Assembly: GCA_008828725.1 (NCBI GenBank) | Contig: MEHQ01002397.1 | Span: 372,001 to 436,000, forward strand | Source of the DNA: Saccharina japonica | Lineage: Eukaryota > Sar > Phaeophyceae > Laminariales > Laminariaceae | DNA: 64,000 nucleotides | Reading direction: 5' to 3' | In this document: positions 26,501 to 37,788 of the stretch, in pieces | Layout of the letters: the number at the start of each line of letters is the position of its first letter | Numbering within the stretch: the first letter of the stretch is position 1 | Position numbers and translations under genes: made by a program | The notes under the pieces: generated by a model | Databases searched by the model: none | Seen by the model: the letters and a program-made list of their open reading frames with translations, nothing else | What the model was told of the DNA's origin: nothing

Positions 26501-29500
26501 TTGAGCAGCACGATATGATATACCCCCCACGCATTACGGAAATACGTCGTATTAATAGATTAATGCTCTTCTCACATGGTAAATTGTGATGTACGTCACC
26601 CCGTTTGCGTGTTTGGGCGGTGCGAACAGGTGGTTGCAAGAAAACAACATCGCAACCATTGGTACTGACGCGTTCCAGGGTCTGGAGTCAATAATAAATC
26701 TGTGAGTGGGATCTCGACTGGACCGAAAGCGTTCCTTTTCCTTTCCAACCGCATCATTCAATTCGGTACCCATGGTCACTCCTGATGGTCTGACGGCCGC
26801 CATATGAAATTATCACCGACATTCGACTTGGGCGTTTCGGAAGAGTAGTGAAAGGCTGTAAGTACGGCACTCAACACAAAGTTCCCTCTCGATTATTGCG
26901 GGAGTTTGAAATAACGTTGCTGCCTCCGCCACGCATACCAGACGTAGCCGAAACATTTGTTTCGTAGCGAGTATCAACTCTTCGGTGCTCAAGAAACATT
27001 ATTGTTTTGCTCACATTCCAGGCACAACTGATCTACATTGTGCGGTATACTGGTTGATGAAGCCACCGCGTTTGGCAGGCAAAAACACAACCCAAGACAC
27101 CGATCATACCGTACGACATCAGAGAACTTGTTTTAGATTTTAAAAGTAAAAATATACAAATAATTATACGGGCTGGTTCCTACGACAGGGTGACCTGCAC
27201 AGCTTCGTTCGGAACTTTGTGCGATGGTTTCAACATTTGATACTCAAGCTTCGTCGCGCCTGCATTTTAGGCCACTTCAAAAATACTGTAGACGGCTCCT
27301 TCTTGTATATACTCGTTCTTAAGTATGACGCACGAAACAAACATATGAGCAGTATTCACTTTTGCATTTCGCCATGAGAAACAACCATGCCAGTTGTTTG
27401 CAAACTCTTCAAACCTATGGCCGAGTGTATGCGCGAATCTGAATCCCAGATACCCCCCTATATTGCAGGGAAGAAACCGGACCGTTGTGATCCCAGAAAA
27501 CGATAAGTCAAGTTTTTTTTAATTACCCCCCCGCCCCCTTCCCTAAAAATATTTTATATATTTATAGGTTGGGTTGGGGTCGGTTGGCAACGACGCTGTA
27601 AAACACGCCACTCGCTGCGTGAGCTAGACAACCAGAGTGCCGTTTTTTCTTTTTTTTGGCGGTTACCAAAGCTGGCGGTCGAGTAGATCATTTGTGCGGG
27701 GTGGAGAACCTTTGCTCCGCACAAGGGGAACGGTCGTATTACGTAGTGTTAATATGGTAAGGCATCCGCGAGGCAGTTACATAGTAAAACCCATTGCTGT
27801 CTCTGGAAGTAGCCACACCAGAAATTAAATGTACTCATTGAAGCTGTCGTCCATATGCAAGTCCGCCTCAGAGGCGGTTCTTGGCAGGATGCAGCTCACC
27901 CTCCATGCGACTCGCGCAATACCTAACGGCGCTCCGCGCTTGGTGCAAGCAATGTCTGCCTGGTTGGTGAAAACCCAACGTGCTCCGTCCCGGCATTGTA
28001 GGGATGCAAGGGTCTATGGTCATATGACTACGGCCGTGCACGACATGAGTACATCCCCCCCCCCACCAGCGAAAACAAAATAGGGGGTCTCTAAAACCAA
28101 GTTAAAAAAGGGAACAATAAACGGAAAATAAATGGTCTTCGCTCATTTCGTCCTGTGATCACAGCGATCCGGTTTGTTTTTCATTCTGACTTTCCTACGT
28201 GTGTGGTGTCGTTCTCTCTTTTTTTTACGCCCCTGCTATAGCGCAGAAAAATATTCCAGGAAGCTCAAGTGCTCCTGTAAGGTTTCCAAGTGCTTGGGTC
28301 TAGTACTTTGGCAGACGTTTCTTAACACAGCGTTGTTGACTCGCAGAAAGAAAAACTGCGAGATAGCCCTCTTCTCCATGTTGATACGATCATGCCAAGA
28401 CGTTTAGAGTCGGATTATTCGGCGAGTTGACCGATACCAGATCTGAATATATGTTTCAATAACTGTTCTCTCGGACCATCCCTACGAGGTACTTGTATAC
28501 AATAGCGCCTCCCTCAACATAGGAAGAATGCCCAGCCGTCTAGAGGTTCAGCTTAATCGTGAAAATGATCTCCACCAATGTGTTGCATTTGTCCAAGCTG
28601 TCCTCATGTAGATATTTTCAACATAGAAAACTACGGCGTATTCTAGATTGGTTCATCCGAAGGCGAAGTGCTGGGCTTCGTTCTGGAACCAGCTCGTAGC
28701 GGCTTAGACAATCGTTCGGTCCTTCCAGTACATACAGCAGTGTTGATAGTTGATAAGGGCATGTCAGGAATGCAAATGTTTTGCCGGGCGCCAGCCTGCC
28801 ACTAACCAAGTCTCGAACCGTGGTGACGACGTTGTGTACATGTGTTCCCATAACGACGACCAAGAACTACTGTAAAAAACCCAACCAAATACCGGTCCAG
28901 TACGGAACCGCAACCAACAAAAACGTCAAGCTGATATGTATTTCAATGAAGCTCTACATGTATGTCCGGAGTGAACGATCAGGAGGGCAAACTGCTATAA
29001 GCAGGGTCGTCCCGTCCGCTCGCATGTGCTGTCTAGTGATGCCTATTTATGTCTCTATTTGCAGTGCGGGAGTTACACTGCTGCTACTGCTGCTACTAAT
29101 AGAACTACCTTCCAGTCTTACTGCGATTGGAGTATATCACACGTTTTCACACTGCTACTTCCACTCGTATTTGTAGGAAGATAAAAGAAGCAAGGCGATT
29201 TCCAAACAATAGACGTCAAATCTCAGCCGCACAAACTTCGCCCTATATCAAGCACAGCAGCGCAGCGACCCATTTCATCCCGCCATGGCCTGCGACTCAC
29301 CAAGTCCCAAGTGGGTAGCGCAAGCGTGCCTGGTTCCGTAGACGCCGGATGTATACGGAAATCGGTGACGTACAGCGCTTGCCACAATGTATGAAATATT
29401 TTTCTGGTATTAAAATACAAACGTAGGGACAGGACAGGTAGATCGACACGCAAACGCCTCGATACTACGAAGTAGAAATGTAGTGCAAACTCTACTACTG

Positions 29501-32500
29501 CTGTAGCTCCTTCTTCTCTCACTACTACTGCTGCACTAACTTCTGCTGGTCCAAGTCTCCGTCTGCTACCACTCTTTCAACGGCTTGTATTGGTTTTGCT
29601 ATTATTACCGCTACTGCTACAGAAATACTATTGGTATCATATATTCCGAGGAAAGGAACGCGGGTTCGCATGACCGTGCGTGGCATGTTCTATGTTTGAC
29701 CTAACACGCATTGACCAGGTCGCAACAACTACGCTTTGAATTCGCGGCAAAACGACGACGTTTCTCGCATTGCGTCTGAAGCTTTGTGTGTGCCGTGATA
29801 TCTTGGCCATTCGTACATGGCGACGACAGCGAATACCCACGATGCAGGAAGGTAACACCCATACAGCTATGGTGCAGAGGTCCGTAGCCTCTGTGAGGGA
29901 TGGTACCCCCGCCACAGCATCTTCATGAAATTGCCGGTCGGGGTTTAGCAAATGGCAAATGCAGGTACAGCTACCGGTATACAGCGTAACAAGATGACAC
30001 CTGCTATCACATAACAGCTGCAGCAGAGTAGCACTACTGTAAAGCTGCAATCACAAATGTTTTCCCTACTCCACAGGAACGTAACGTACACCCTTTGAAA
30101 AAACAGACACGCCAGATGACTCGACCGAACTAAACAATCTGGAAAATTCCCGGCATACGCGAAGTCGGCAGTGGGGGTCGGCCCCTCGGGACCAATCCCT
30201 TCGTGTACATGATACCCGATGTATCGTTGTTGATTTTAACGTTAAGGCATTATAGGTTTAGCGACAAATTCGTATTTACTTCGTGGTTATCACATTAATT
30301 GAAACGACGTCCTGCGATTAAGAGCACTCCTAACCCACATGACATAAATTGACAAACCCATCACATCAATCTCAAAAATGCTGTTCAATATTATAATGTC
30401 TATTTGAATTGTCTAGTTTGCTAGTTTGACTACGAGGTATATACGCGATTATTTTGGGGTTTGGCCGACAACTCGAACGTAATCCGACATAAAAGTTCTT
30501 GGAATGAATCCAGAATATATTTGATGTCTATCAAGCAGTTACATACACCCCTTCTCCAGAGGCCTAGTTCCAGGTTGGGGCCACGGTGAACATTCCGACG
30601 AAAACTAACATGGCGCTTTCCATCGTTCGAACATAAGCTCAGTTTTGTTTTTTGAGCTACTTGAAAGTGACATTGTGTTGATCACAGTTCTGGTACACTG
30701 GTCGGCAATATATTCACCTGTGTCGACGAGGAAACAGATGTTTGAGCTGCGTACCTCTCGTAGAGTAAGTGAACTGATTGTGAGGAGCGCATGGCCGGCC
30801 CCGTGGCTTTGCGGTTAGCTGTGAATCCGAGCCCGAATCGACAAAAACAAACCGCATACGAGGAAACAGCCCTCTATGTCTTCGCTTCCTCTACAGTAAC
30901 CCGTACCAGGTATGACGTGTTGGGTATCAACGTAACAGGTATCAGGTAAGCTATGTGTCCCTGATGACCTCGTCGATGCCCGCCCTGTTAAATGGTCGAA
31001 AATCGACACTAGTACTCACCGAAAAACTTTCCATCTCCTCCGTGTATCGGTGTTGTGAACACGCGACTTGTCCTTGGAAAAGTTTTTTTTTTTCCAATAC
31101 ATAACAAATTATCGTTTATAGACGGACTCACCGCCTGTTATTGAGTGTTTCGGAAATGTGGTATGAAGGTTGGAACATTGTACAGGCCAGGTTCTAATTT
31201 CTAACCGGTTCGCTACGTTATTTGCATGCGCGTTAACAGGTTCATGAACGGAAACGACTTGGCCACGTTACAAGCAGGAAATTTTGACCACTTGGCGTCG
31301 CTGATAAACTTGTGAGTGAAGTATTCAACTGTTGTGTTGGTTTCTTCGTGGTCTCGACCGGTTGTCGTCATAAAGATCCTTGCAAGTGCGGGCTTTCTGT
31401 GCAGTGCCATATAGCAGGTGTCGCGATTCACACCGCACTCGTCTTGTAGCACGAGGTGGTGTACCCTCCCTTCTCCCAGACCAATGTCATCCTTCCAATG
31501 CACGTCCCTCGGTCTGCCGCCTTCATTGGGGGAAACAGATGGCTTTTCGACAGCGGCATCGATATCATCGAGGCTGGGGCGTTCACGGATCTGGTTTCTG
31601 TATTTAATCTGTGAGTGACCAAAGGATAACGGTAATATTGTTGACCGGAGGCCATATATCCGGAAACAACAGTCGTGCCCCTTGGCCCGGCTTCTATTCA
31701 AACACTCATCTGTTCGCCATGAATGATTTTGTCTCTTATGCTAGGCACATCGTGTCTTCACAATGCAGAGTTTTGGGTCGATTTATTGGAGATGGAATGC
31801 TGTAAGATGAGATGGTTGCGTTTCGGTGAATGCGTACCGGTATCTGAACCATTTCGTCCTTGGGCCAGTGAGGGGTGATCCTGGTGGCGACACTGTACTT
31901 CAATTCCTACTCATGTATCGGCAAATACGCATTGTTCTTTGCGTTTGGGATCATGACGCTGGCAAGGGAGAACGACATCTTGTTTCACCGACGACCCCCT
32001 AAAGCCTTGTGCCAGATATTTCGGATGTCATTGTCGCAGTATCATTTATTGCTGACCACGTGATGACTGCGGGGTATTCCCGCCGCACAATCGATGACAG
32101 TATTGGGATAGTAAACGTTATATTTTAGGTTTGATGGTAATGAGTTAGTGACAATGTCGTCACCCTCGCCCTGCCTGAAACCGCAGCAAGGAGTTTAGTT
32201 CAATCTTCATCTCTAGCGCTCACTTAGGGTTCTGCAGAAACGCGCACGAAACGCTACATGCAGTACGTAGTACATCACCTCGAATATACAACACCTGCAA
32301 ACTTGCCAAGGATGTTACCGCGTATGGGAATATGTCGAAATGAAAACATGAACAAAACCTGGAGAGACACATTTCAACGATGAAGGGAGATCATCAGTAT
32401 CATTGCATTGCATTACGTCGTGCTGTTCGTCGTTTGGTTTATGTCTCCATCATTGACGTTATTGCACTGCTACCATTGTTGCGTGTGCAATTCAATATTG

Positions 32501-35500
32501 CTGCTCGGGCTCGTGTACTCGATTGTGCATTTACTTCACTACCACTAACAACTCCTGCAGTATCCCTATAGTATTACCTTTGCTGCCTCTTCTGCAACAA
32601 AAAGTAAATATATGTGTGCCGTAGTGCAATATCAGCAGTTTCGTTGTGCAATTACCGCGGTTACGTCTACGACTTGCTGCTATCTTCGCCGCTTCCATTA
32701 GTGCCGCCTAACTATTTGTCACGATTGATAGCACCAACCTCTGGTGCAGATCTCAGCGTTCAGCGTGCATTCAACCTCACCCGAAAGAAATGTGTTTAAG
32801 ATATTCTGTCGCTTTTTCGGCCGCTCTATATATTCAAACACGGACAGCTAGGGTTATATAGGTGGAACCGTTGGGTTGTGGCCTCAATACACGAAGGCAA
32901 GGAAACAAGCGGCGACGCAAGCAACCCCTCCATCAAATCAAATCAACTTTTTCTCACTTCGTACAATCCGTTCGCATGGTATCTCGAAAACTAGTAACTA
33001 CGATACATATATATATATATTCTTCAGGCGGCTGGACAACAATGACATTGCCACGGTGGACGCCGGGGTCTTCGACATTTCGGGACCGCTTGCGGATTTG
33101 TGAGTAGAGCGTTCCCATTTCTTTGGAGTGATGACTTGCTTTCAAATTCACCATTTGTCCGCGTTGGTGCTTCATGTGCTGCTACGAAAATCTCGGCAGT
33201 ATTATCGCCAACAAACGAAAATATCGTGCATGATCGACGATATCGCGATTTGCTCAAATACCGCGAAATCGGTATTGGACTGGACGACAAAGAAGACGAT
33301 AGAGATTCAGCAAGCGCATGTGATGACATAGTTTGAAATCTACTGCAATGTTTGTTGTTTACGGTCGCGACGGCATTGTCAGCTGCTGACATCCGCCGGG
33401 ACGATTACGACGCTGGGTGGAAACACATTGTGTTTGTTTGCTCGTTCGTTTTGTTCACCCCCTTCAATATACCCGCCCCTCTTTTTTCTCCTTTCTAGTC
33501 GTAACTCAGATGCGGGGTCATAAAGTAGGGTATTTCCCCTCCGCCCACACTTTGATTTGTGCCTTCCATATTTATCGCCGAACACTTCAGCCTTTCTTCC
33601 CTCGTCCACTCTCAGCAAATTGCGCGTACCCATGCTAGTAGGAAGTGCATTTCGCTCTTCATTTATTTATGAAAATACACTCCAACGCCCAACTCCCTTG
33701 ATGTTCGAAGCCCGTAATCCAACTCTTAGTAGCATGCGAGGGTATCAATCGACCATCGGGACGTTCATCCCCACTGTATGTGACACACTACGTGTTCGAG
33801 GCTGCCACTTTCTGCTCGAACTAACTGGTCAATTCTGCAGTCATAACAACCGTTCTAATAACCACAGTCATCCGCTGCTATTACATACTGCTCACTGGGC
33901 TATTGCGGTGCAACTGCTTTCGAAACAAACCCTAAAACTACTCCGAACTATGTAATACCACTTTTAATGTGTCATTACTTCAACTATCACTGGGCTATTG
34001 TGGTGCAACTGCTTTCGAAACAAACCCTAAAACTACTCCGAACTATGTAATACCACTTTGAATGCGTCAATACTTCAACTACTACTGGCAATACAACTCC
34101 TACTGCTAGTACTACTAGTGATACAACTCTGTTTGCAATCACTACACATATTCCTGCAGCGCTGCGGCACTACATCGTACTGAAAACTGCTCCAAACTAC
34201 ATATTTACCACCACGGCTGCCCACACATCCACTACTTGACGAAGGCGTATCTCCATAGCAAGAACACTCACTTGTACGGCCTCGGAACAGTGGATATATA
34301 TCGATAGTTGGAATGTTTAATGAAGATATATCGCTTAGCCGATGGGAGGATGTACGTATTTCACACCGAGTAAGAACACATCCCTCCACCACCTACCAAA
34401 TCGGTGGCCAGAGATATGGACGAAACCAACGCTCCTTCGCCCTTACTAGCGCAGATACAATTATAACGATGGAAGCTACCCGTTTGTGTTCGCGACGCCT
34501 ACGTAGTAAAGCGCCTCTGCGTTCGTACTTCGTTTGATGTGTTATTTAGTGTGTCGTCTGAACGCCGATGCGGTTGACACCACACTTATGTGTGGAAAAA
34601 GGGCGCTTCTCCATCCTACGCCCAGTATGCATATCACACTTGTGTGTATCAAAACGTGTCCCCTTGATGTTCCAACCATTCAGTATTCGGTCAAGCACGG
34701 GCGAGAGCACACCTGCGCACCGTGCACGACTACTGTCGAGTCAAACCGTATGTGCGCTCGAGGCTCGTGAAATCAATCCGTCGGCATGATACCACGAAAC
34801 TCCTTCACTGCGCTGCATGCATGCGATTACACAGGTGGCTCAACGGCAATGCGATATCCACGATTGGACCCGGTTCCTTTGGCAATCTGGGCTCGCTTAC
34901 GCTATTGTAAGAGGCGTATATATTGTTGGTCCCTTGACGTCATGATTGGTTGTACTCGGGGAATGGTAGGTTTTAAGCACTTGAGGCACGGATACATTTA
35001 TTGATAATATGTTGAGGGTTGGGTTCAACGCTGAAGAGGATTTTCGGTCAAAACACAGTTTGACACTTTAGTGAAGGGTGGGTTGGTAGAAATATGCACG
35101 AAGAATGCAAACACCCCCAGTGAACGATATCCATCTGCGCTGATCGTTTTTCATGTCCCTCGCTCCGTTCGCGTATTGTGTGGATGATGGAAACAGGCGC
35201 CTGCATGACAACGCCATTACAAGCATCCAGCCCGGCGCTTTCGATGGTTTGACGTCTCTCACAGGCTTGTGAGTGAGGGGCGAGTGGGGATTACGTTTCT
35301 CTCGCCCCGGGGGGTCTGTCGTACGCTTACCTTAGTGTGAGGCGTTTCTACTGCTTCCACTACTTGCCTATATCTACCAGTGGTGATTGGTTATTCGTAT
35401 TCAACTTCGCTTAAACGAGTCATTACGTCCACAGAAGACCTCAGCTTCCTTCTTAGGCGCACCGCAACACCCCATTAGAGTCAAAACATTGTGGAAGCAA

Positions 35501-37516
35501 AATCCAATACGTCCTTCGTCGCGAGAGGATCGAGTTGCTGTTGCTTCCATCCATTCTGCGCCCGTCTTCTCCATGGTGGGTACGTGGGGGGGTTTACCGA
35601 CCGATATAAGTTTCGAGTAAAGCCAAAACAACGGCCAACTCGGCCTGTAAAATGTGTCATCGCGCTGGAACGGGGTGATGCCAAAGTGCTACTGCCACAG
35701 TTTCGTATAACGTGTCCTACATACTTCGCATATCGACACCTGAAGTAACAATATCGAACACCAATTACTGTATCCATCAGTGTATGCTGCCCAGATGCCA
35801 GGAGCAGTACCACATTCCCCCATGCGTGTGTGTCTCGTTGTGGACTCCACGGCGTTCGTCTAACACTGTGTCTCCTGCGGGAAATGTCGGATAGGGAGTG
35901 TGGAGGTTTGATCAAAATAACTATTAAAATGCGCGCCTGTCGCTTTAGATATTACGACGCGTTAGTATAGCTCCCATTGCTCTGCTGACAACGTGTTCCG
36001 AATTTCCCCGCCAGGGCGCTTCAAAATAACGCTCTGACGACGCTTCCCGCCGGGATTTTCGACGACCTCGGGTCTGGCTTGTCACTGACGACACTGTGAG
36101 TTTTTCTGCGTATGTTTCCAAATTGGCCACTAATGTACATCAACTATAGCAGTAAGAAGAATGTGGAACGTGGCTACCTCTGCAGCTATAACAGTCACGT
36201 GTGTGATTATGTTCATCGCAAAATATAACTAGTGGTCGCTACTGTATAAGACGTTCCGTTGATCTCACCAATTTCCCTTGGCCTAATCGAACCGTCGTCT
36301 GTTTGCTGGCATTGAGCGTTCAGGGGTCTGGATGGTAACACGGGACTACAATGTGTTCCCACTGTGTAAGTGGTCGGGGTGACCGAGTTTCTGGCGGTAT
36401 TAGACGTGTGGCAGTGGTTTGCGCACGACCTTTAGTTAAGTCGAGGTTCCGGACAAGTACCCGCCGTGTTTGGGTTTGGGTGTATGGGGCGATGGCGGGG
36501 ATTTCATGCCCACCTTTTGACTGGCGTCGTTTGGCCAATGCTATATTTGTGACGCATACGCCTCTGGGGTTGGCTTTGCTTTCTCCAATCATCGCCGCTA
36601 AAGAGTGTAGAAGTCCTTGCGATAAGGAGAAACCGGGATGAGTACCATCGTGTATTGTTTGCCTCGGGTTTCCGACCTTTGTGCGGGTGAGACGTGCACT
36701 AACATTGCCTCCGAGTACCACCTGCTGAGTTTGTCAGGGCATCCACGGGGGCGAGTAAACTACTACATTTCTGACAATTCGGCTTGAACACATTTGTTAA
36801 CAACCACCCACCCCTCTTCTTCCTATATTGGCAGCAACTCGCCCTTCGCTGGCTCTCTGCCTACCAATGCTGGTATGTGCGGTGAGTGTGTGCAGAGTCA
36901 AGGATAATATAGTCGACCTCGCTCGAAATAAGTCGCTGTCGAGTATTTCACGTCGTCAATGCTGGCCTCGACATCTTGTTCAATCGGGCGGTCGATGGTC
37001 CCGTCCATTTAATGTCTAGAGTGAGACATATCCTGTGGTATATGTGGTACGCCCTATAGTTGATGCCCAGCTCAGAGTGCCAGGGCCCAATCAACTCGTT
37101 GAAACTCACTGGTGGCTGGTACCGGTACTTAGCGCGACTCCATTTGTTTCACCCACGGCATAATATATTTGTCGTCCGGTGTAAGGGGTGATCGACGTAC
37201 AGTGCCAGTAGTCACCCGAAACACCTCCTGAAATATGTACAACACTTATCACCCCGTGTTCCGATCAAACTCGTGTACGATTGACCGGCAGAGTGTACGC
37301 CAGCCGTCGCGGTGACTTGCGACGAAGACTTGGAATTGTGCGTTCCGGGGGCGGAGGGCCACACCTGTATTCCCGGTAAGAGGGGCTTTTCTGCCCAATG
37401 AAGTAAATATCTTCACACTGACGATCGTGTGCAGGCACCGGCAACGACTCAACAAACGCCCAGAAAGATGTGCAAAACGGGGTTTCCTTAGTAGCCAAGG
37501 TTGCGCAGACGGATGA
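17506..37516 (+). CDS. Gene A: secreted-type LRR protein with Cys-rich caps, 17 exons, 389 aa
   Basis: Exons: 17506-17569, 18008-18068, 18528-18617, 19274-19345, 20153-20224, 26233-26304, 26630-26701, 31240-31311, 31539-31610, 33028-33099, 34835-34906, 35197-35268, 36015-36095, 36324-36365, 36835-36881, 37292-37375, 37464-37516. They total 1,170 nt and stay in frame to a TGA. Order: hydrophobic start, short Cys-containing cap, leader repeat, ten LRRs (LxxLxLxxNxL then xxIxxGxFxxLxxL), short LQCVP repeat, Cys-rich C-cap. Every internal exon has AG/GT borders and compatible phases. From the third exon on, gene B carries the same series one-to-one. LRR proteins of this type usually bind ligands, so a recognition role is inferred. 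No membrane anchor or catalytic domain is seen. The start exon is the weakest call. The introns before L3 and L5 are about 6.0 and 4.5 kb and hold most of the extra DNA relative to gene B. Confidence 0.82.
18008..18068 (+). CDS. Gene A N-cap exon
   Basis: After ttcag, this 61-nt exon encodes DNNACLTGATSKCIEGITGL, matching the B and C exons that carry QSACLTGPESRCIAG. Two Cys, Leu, Thr and Gly are shared. Phase 1 in, phase 2 out, donor gtgagt. No counterpart of the preceding eight-Cys exon of B and C was found upstream. Confidence 0.72.
18528..18617 (+). CDS. Gene A leader repeat exon
   Basis: This 90-nt exon begins DLSSCGITDEDN and ends DTVGRNDMITL. It is the first repeat-like unit of the solenoid, with two Cys, and is alignable without gaps to 41,388 and 58,497. 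Phase 2/2, donor gtgagt. Confidence 0.85.
19274..19345 (+). CDS. Gene A LRR 1 exon
   Basis: 72 nt, phase 2/2, starting RMHANAMETL; the consensus Asn and DTF turn are present. It differs from the gene B counterpart at seven residues. Confidence 0.87.
20153..20224 (+). CDS. Gene A LRR 2 exon
   Basis: 72 nt, phase 2/2, starting WLTSNALTTL. It ends in AT, so the split codon with the next exon is Met instead of the usual Leu. The following intron is about 6 kb, against 1.3 kb in gene B. Confidence 0.88.
20270..25070. other. 4.8-kb gene A intron segment absent from gene B
   Basis: Both genes match up to about 45 nt past LRR 2, and again from ggggtaagcgcgaatagata (25,074 and 43,965). The 4.8 kb between exists only in A. 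No LRR exon, transposase or clean terminal repeats were found in it. Confidence 0.65.
21293..21340 (+). repeat. Degenerate telomere-like G-rich tract
   Basis: ggggttggggttggtgttgg followed by cgttagggttagg: TTAGGG-like units inside the gene A specific intron segment. Could be an interstitial telomeric relic or chance. Confidence 0.4.
26233..26304 (+). CDS. Gene A LRR 3 exon
   Basis: 72 nt, phase 2/2, starting RLNSNQLTTV. The translated repeat is identical in genes A and B, the only LRR with no amino-acid change between them. Confidence 0.9.
26630..26701 (+). CDS. Gene A LRR 4 exon
   Basis: 72 nt, phase 2/2, starting WLQENNIATI. Seven residues differ from gene B, including three at predicted concave-face positions. 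Donor gtgagt. Confidence 0.88.
27640..28000 (+). repeat. Intron block shared by genes A and C
   Basis: agctggcggtcg, cctttgctccgcacaaggg, ttgctgtctctggaagt and atatgcaagtccgcctca recur at 62,950-63,250, after the corresponding LRR 4 exon of gene C. Missing from gene B. Confidence 0.75.
31240..31311 (+). CDS. Gene A LRR 5 exon
   Basis: 72 nt, phase 2/2, starting FMNGNDLATL, with a GNF turn where most repeats have GxF preceded by Ala. Donor gtgagt. Confidence 0.88.
31539..31610 (+). CDS. Gene A LRR 6 exon
   Basis: 72 nt, phase 2/2, starting WLFDSGIDII. The consensus Asn is replaced by Ser, as in gene B. The exon begins with A, giving TTA (Leu) across the junction. The flanking intron is only about 230 bp. 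Confidence 0.87.
33028..33099 (+). CDS. Gene A LRR 7 exon
   Basis: 72 nt, phase 2/2, starting RLDNNDIATV. The repeat ends DISGPLADL, so the usual FxxL turn is altered. The donor is gtgagt and the acceptor follows a TA-rich tract. Confidence 0.88.
33430..33640 (+). repeat. Dispersed repeat R2 in gene A intron
   Basis: ctagtcgtaactcagatgcg and aaagtaggg, then tcgtccactctcagcaaatt. The same insertion lies in the same gene B intron at about 49,110-49,320, so it predates the duplication. Confidence 0.65.
33893..34082 (+). repeat. 95-bp tandem duplication in gene A intron
   Basis: cactgggctattg and the following 82 bp are repeated once with a 95-bp period and few changes. Gene B has a single, more diverged copy at 50,494, so the duplication is recent in A. 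Confidence 0.8.
34835..34906 (+). CDS. Gene A LRR 8 exon
   Basis: 72 nt, phase 2/2, starting WLNGNAISTI. It uses a gtaaga donor instead of gtgagt, a difference shared with the gene B counterpart. Confidence 0.88.
35197..35268 (+). CDS. Gene A LRR 9 exon
   Basis: 72 nt, phase 2/2, starting RLHDNAITSI, with a PGAFDGLTSL turn. Four of the five changes against gene B fall at concave-face positions. Confidence 0.89.
36015..36095 (+). CDS. Gene A LRR 10 exon (27-residue variant)
   Basis: 81 nt instead of 72, phase 2/2, starting ALQNNALTTLPAGIFDDL. Three extra residues (GSG loop) lie near the end. The same length variant is present in gene B, so it is an old feature of the last full repeat. Confidence 0.88.
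36324..36365 (+). CDS. Gene A short terminal repeat exon
   Basis: 42 nt, phase 2/2, encoding GLDGNTGLQCVPTV, the truncated repeat that leads into the C-cap; contains the first C-cap Cys. Donor gtaagt. Confidence 0.82.
36835..36881 (+). CDS. Gene A C-cap exon 1
   Basis: 47 nt encoding NSPFAGSLPTNAGMC, phase 2 in, phase 1 out, donor gtgagt. It is preceded by a pyrimidine-rich tract ending in ag. Confidence 0.78.
37292..37375 (+). CDS. Gene A C-cap exon 2
   Basis: 84 nt, phase 1/1, encoding ECTPAVAVTCDEDLELCVPG and then a GHTCIP segment: four cysteines. Donor gtaaga. Close to the gene B copy at 53,883. Confidence 0.8.
37464..37516 (+). CDS. Gene A last exon, C-terminus and stop
   Basis: After cccag, this exon encodes RCAKRGFLSSQGCADG followed by TGA. 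The 88-nt intron before it is short. This frame is preferred over a nearby alternative acceptor because gene B gives the same spacing, the same Cys pair and the same stop in this frame only. Confidence 0.72.
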
Positions 37517-37656
37517 TTTTTGGTCATAGACTCGAATTGATGGACGTAATTGCATTTGACATACCGTGATTAACCCTAACAAAAACGTCCGTAGTGCGAG
37601 TGAGTATGAGTGGTGTACATCCGCAGAACATTCAATACGTCTGGTTCAAAGCCATC

Positions 37657-37788
37657 ATGCAGAAGAGGTATCATGGAGCTGCTGTGTTTCTCCATTTCTT
37701 AGGAATACTTGGTTCAGGGATTCCGTCAGAATATTTTTCTGACATCATCAATTCAAGGCATTTTCGCTTTTGGGATGGTTGGCCTTGA
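37657..37788 (+). other. Alternative first-exon candidate upstream of gene B
   Basis: An ATG opens MQKRYHGAAVFLHFLGILGS, which is signal-peptide-like, and the copy at 54,461 keeps the ATG and the register for about 40 codons. Most base changes between the copies alter amino acids, and no phase-1 donor of good quality is seen, so this may simply be conserved 3' flank. Confidence 0.22.

Noticed and set aside
37435-37530. Alternative last exon of gene A starting at 37,435 (GTGNDSTNAQ...)
   Set aside because: Reads to a later TAG in A, but the gene B copy does not support the acceptor or keep the cysteines; the 37,464 acceptor works in both.
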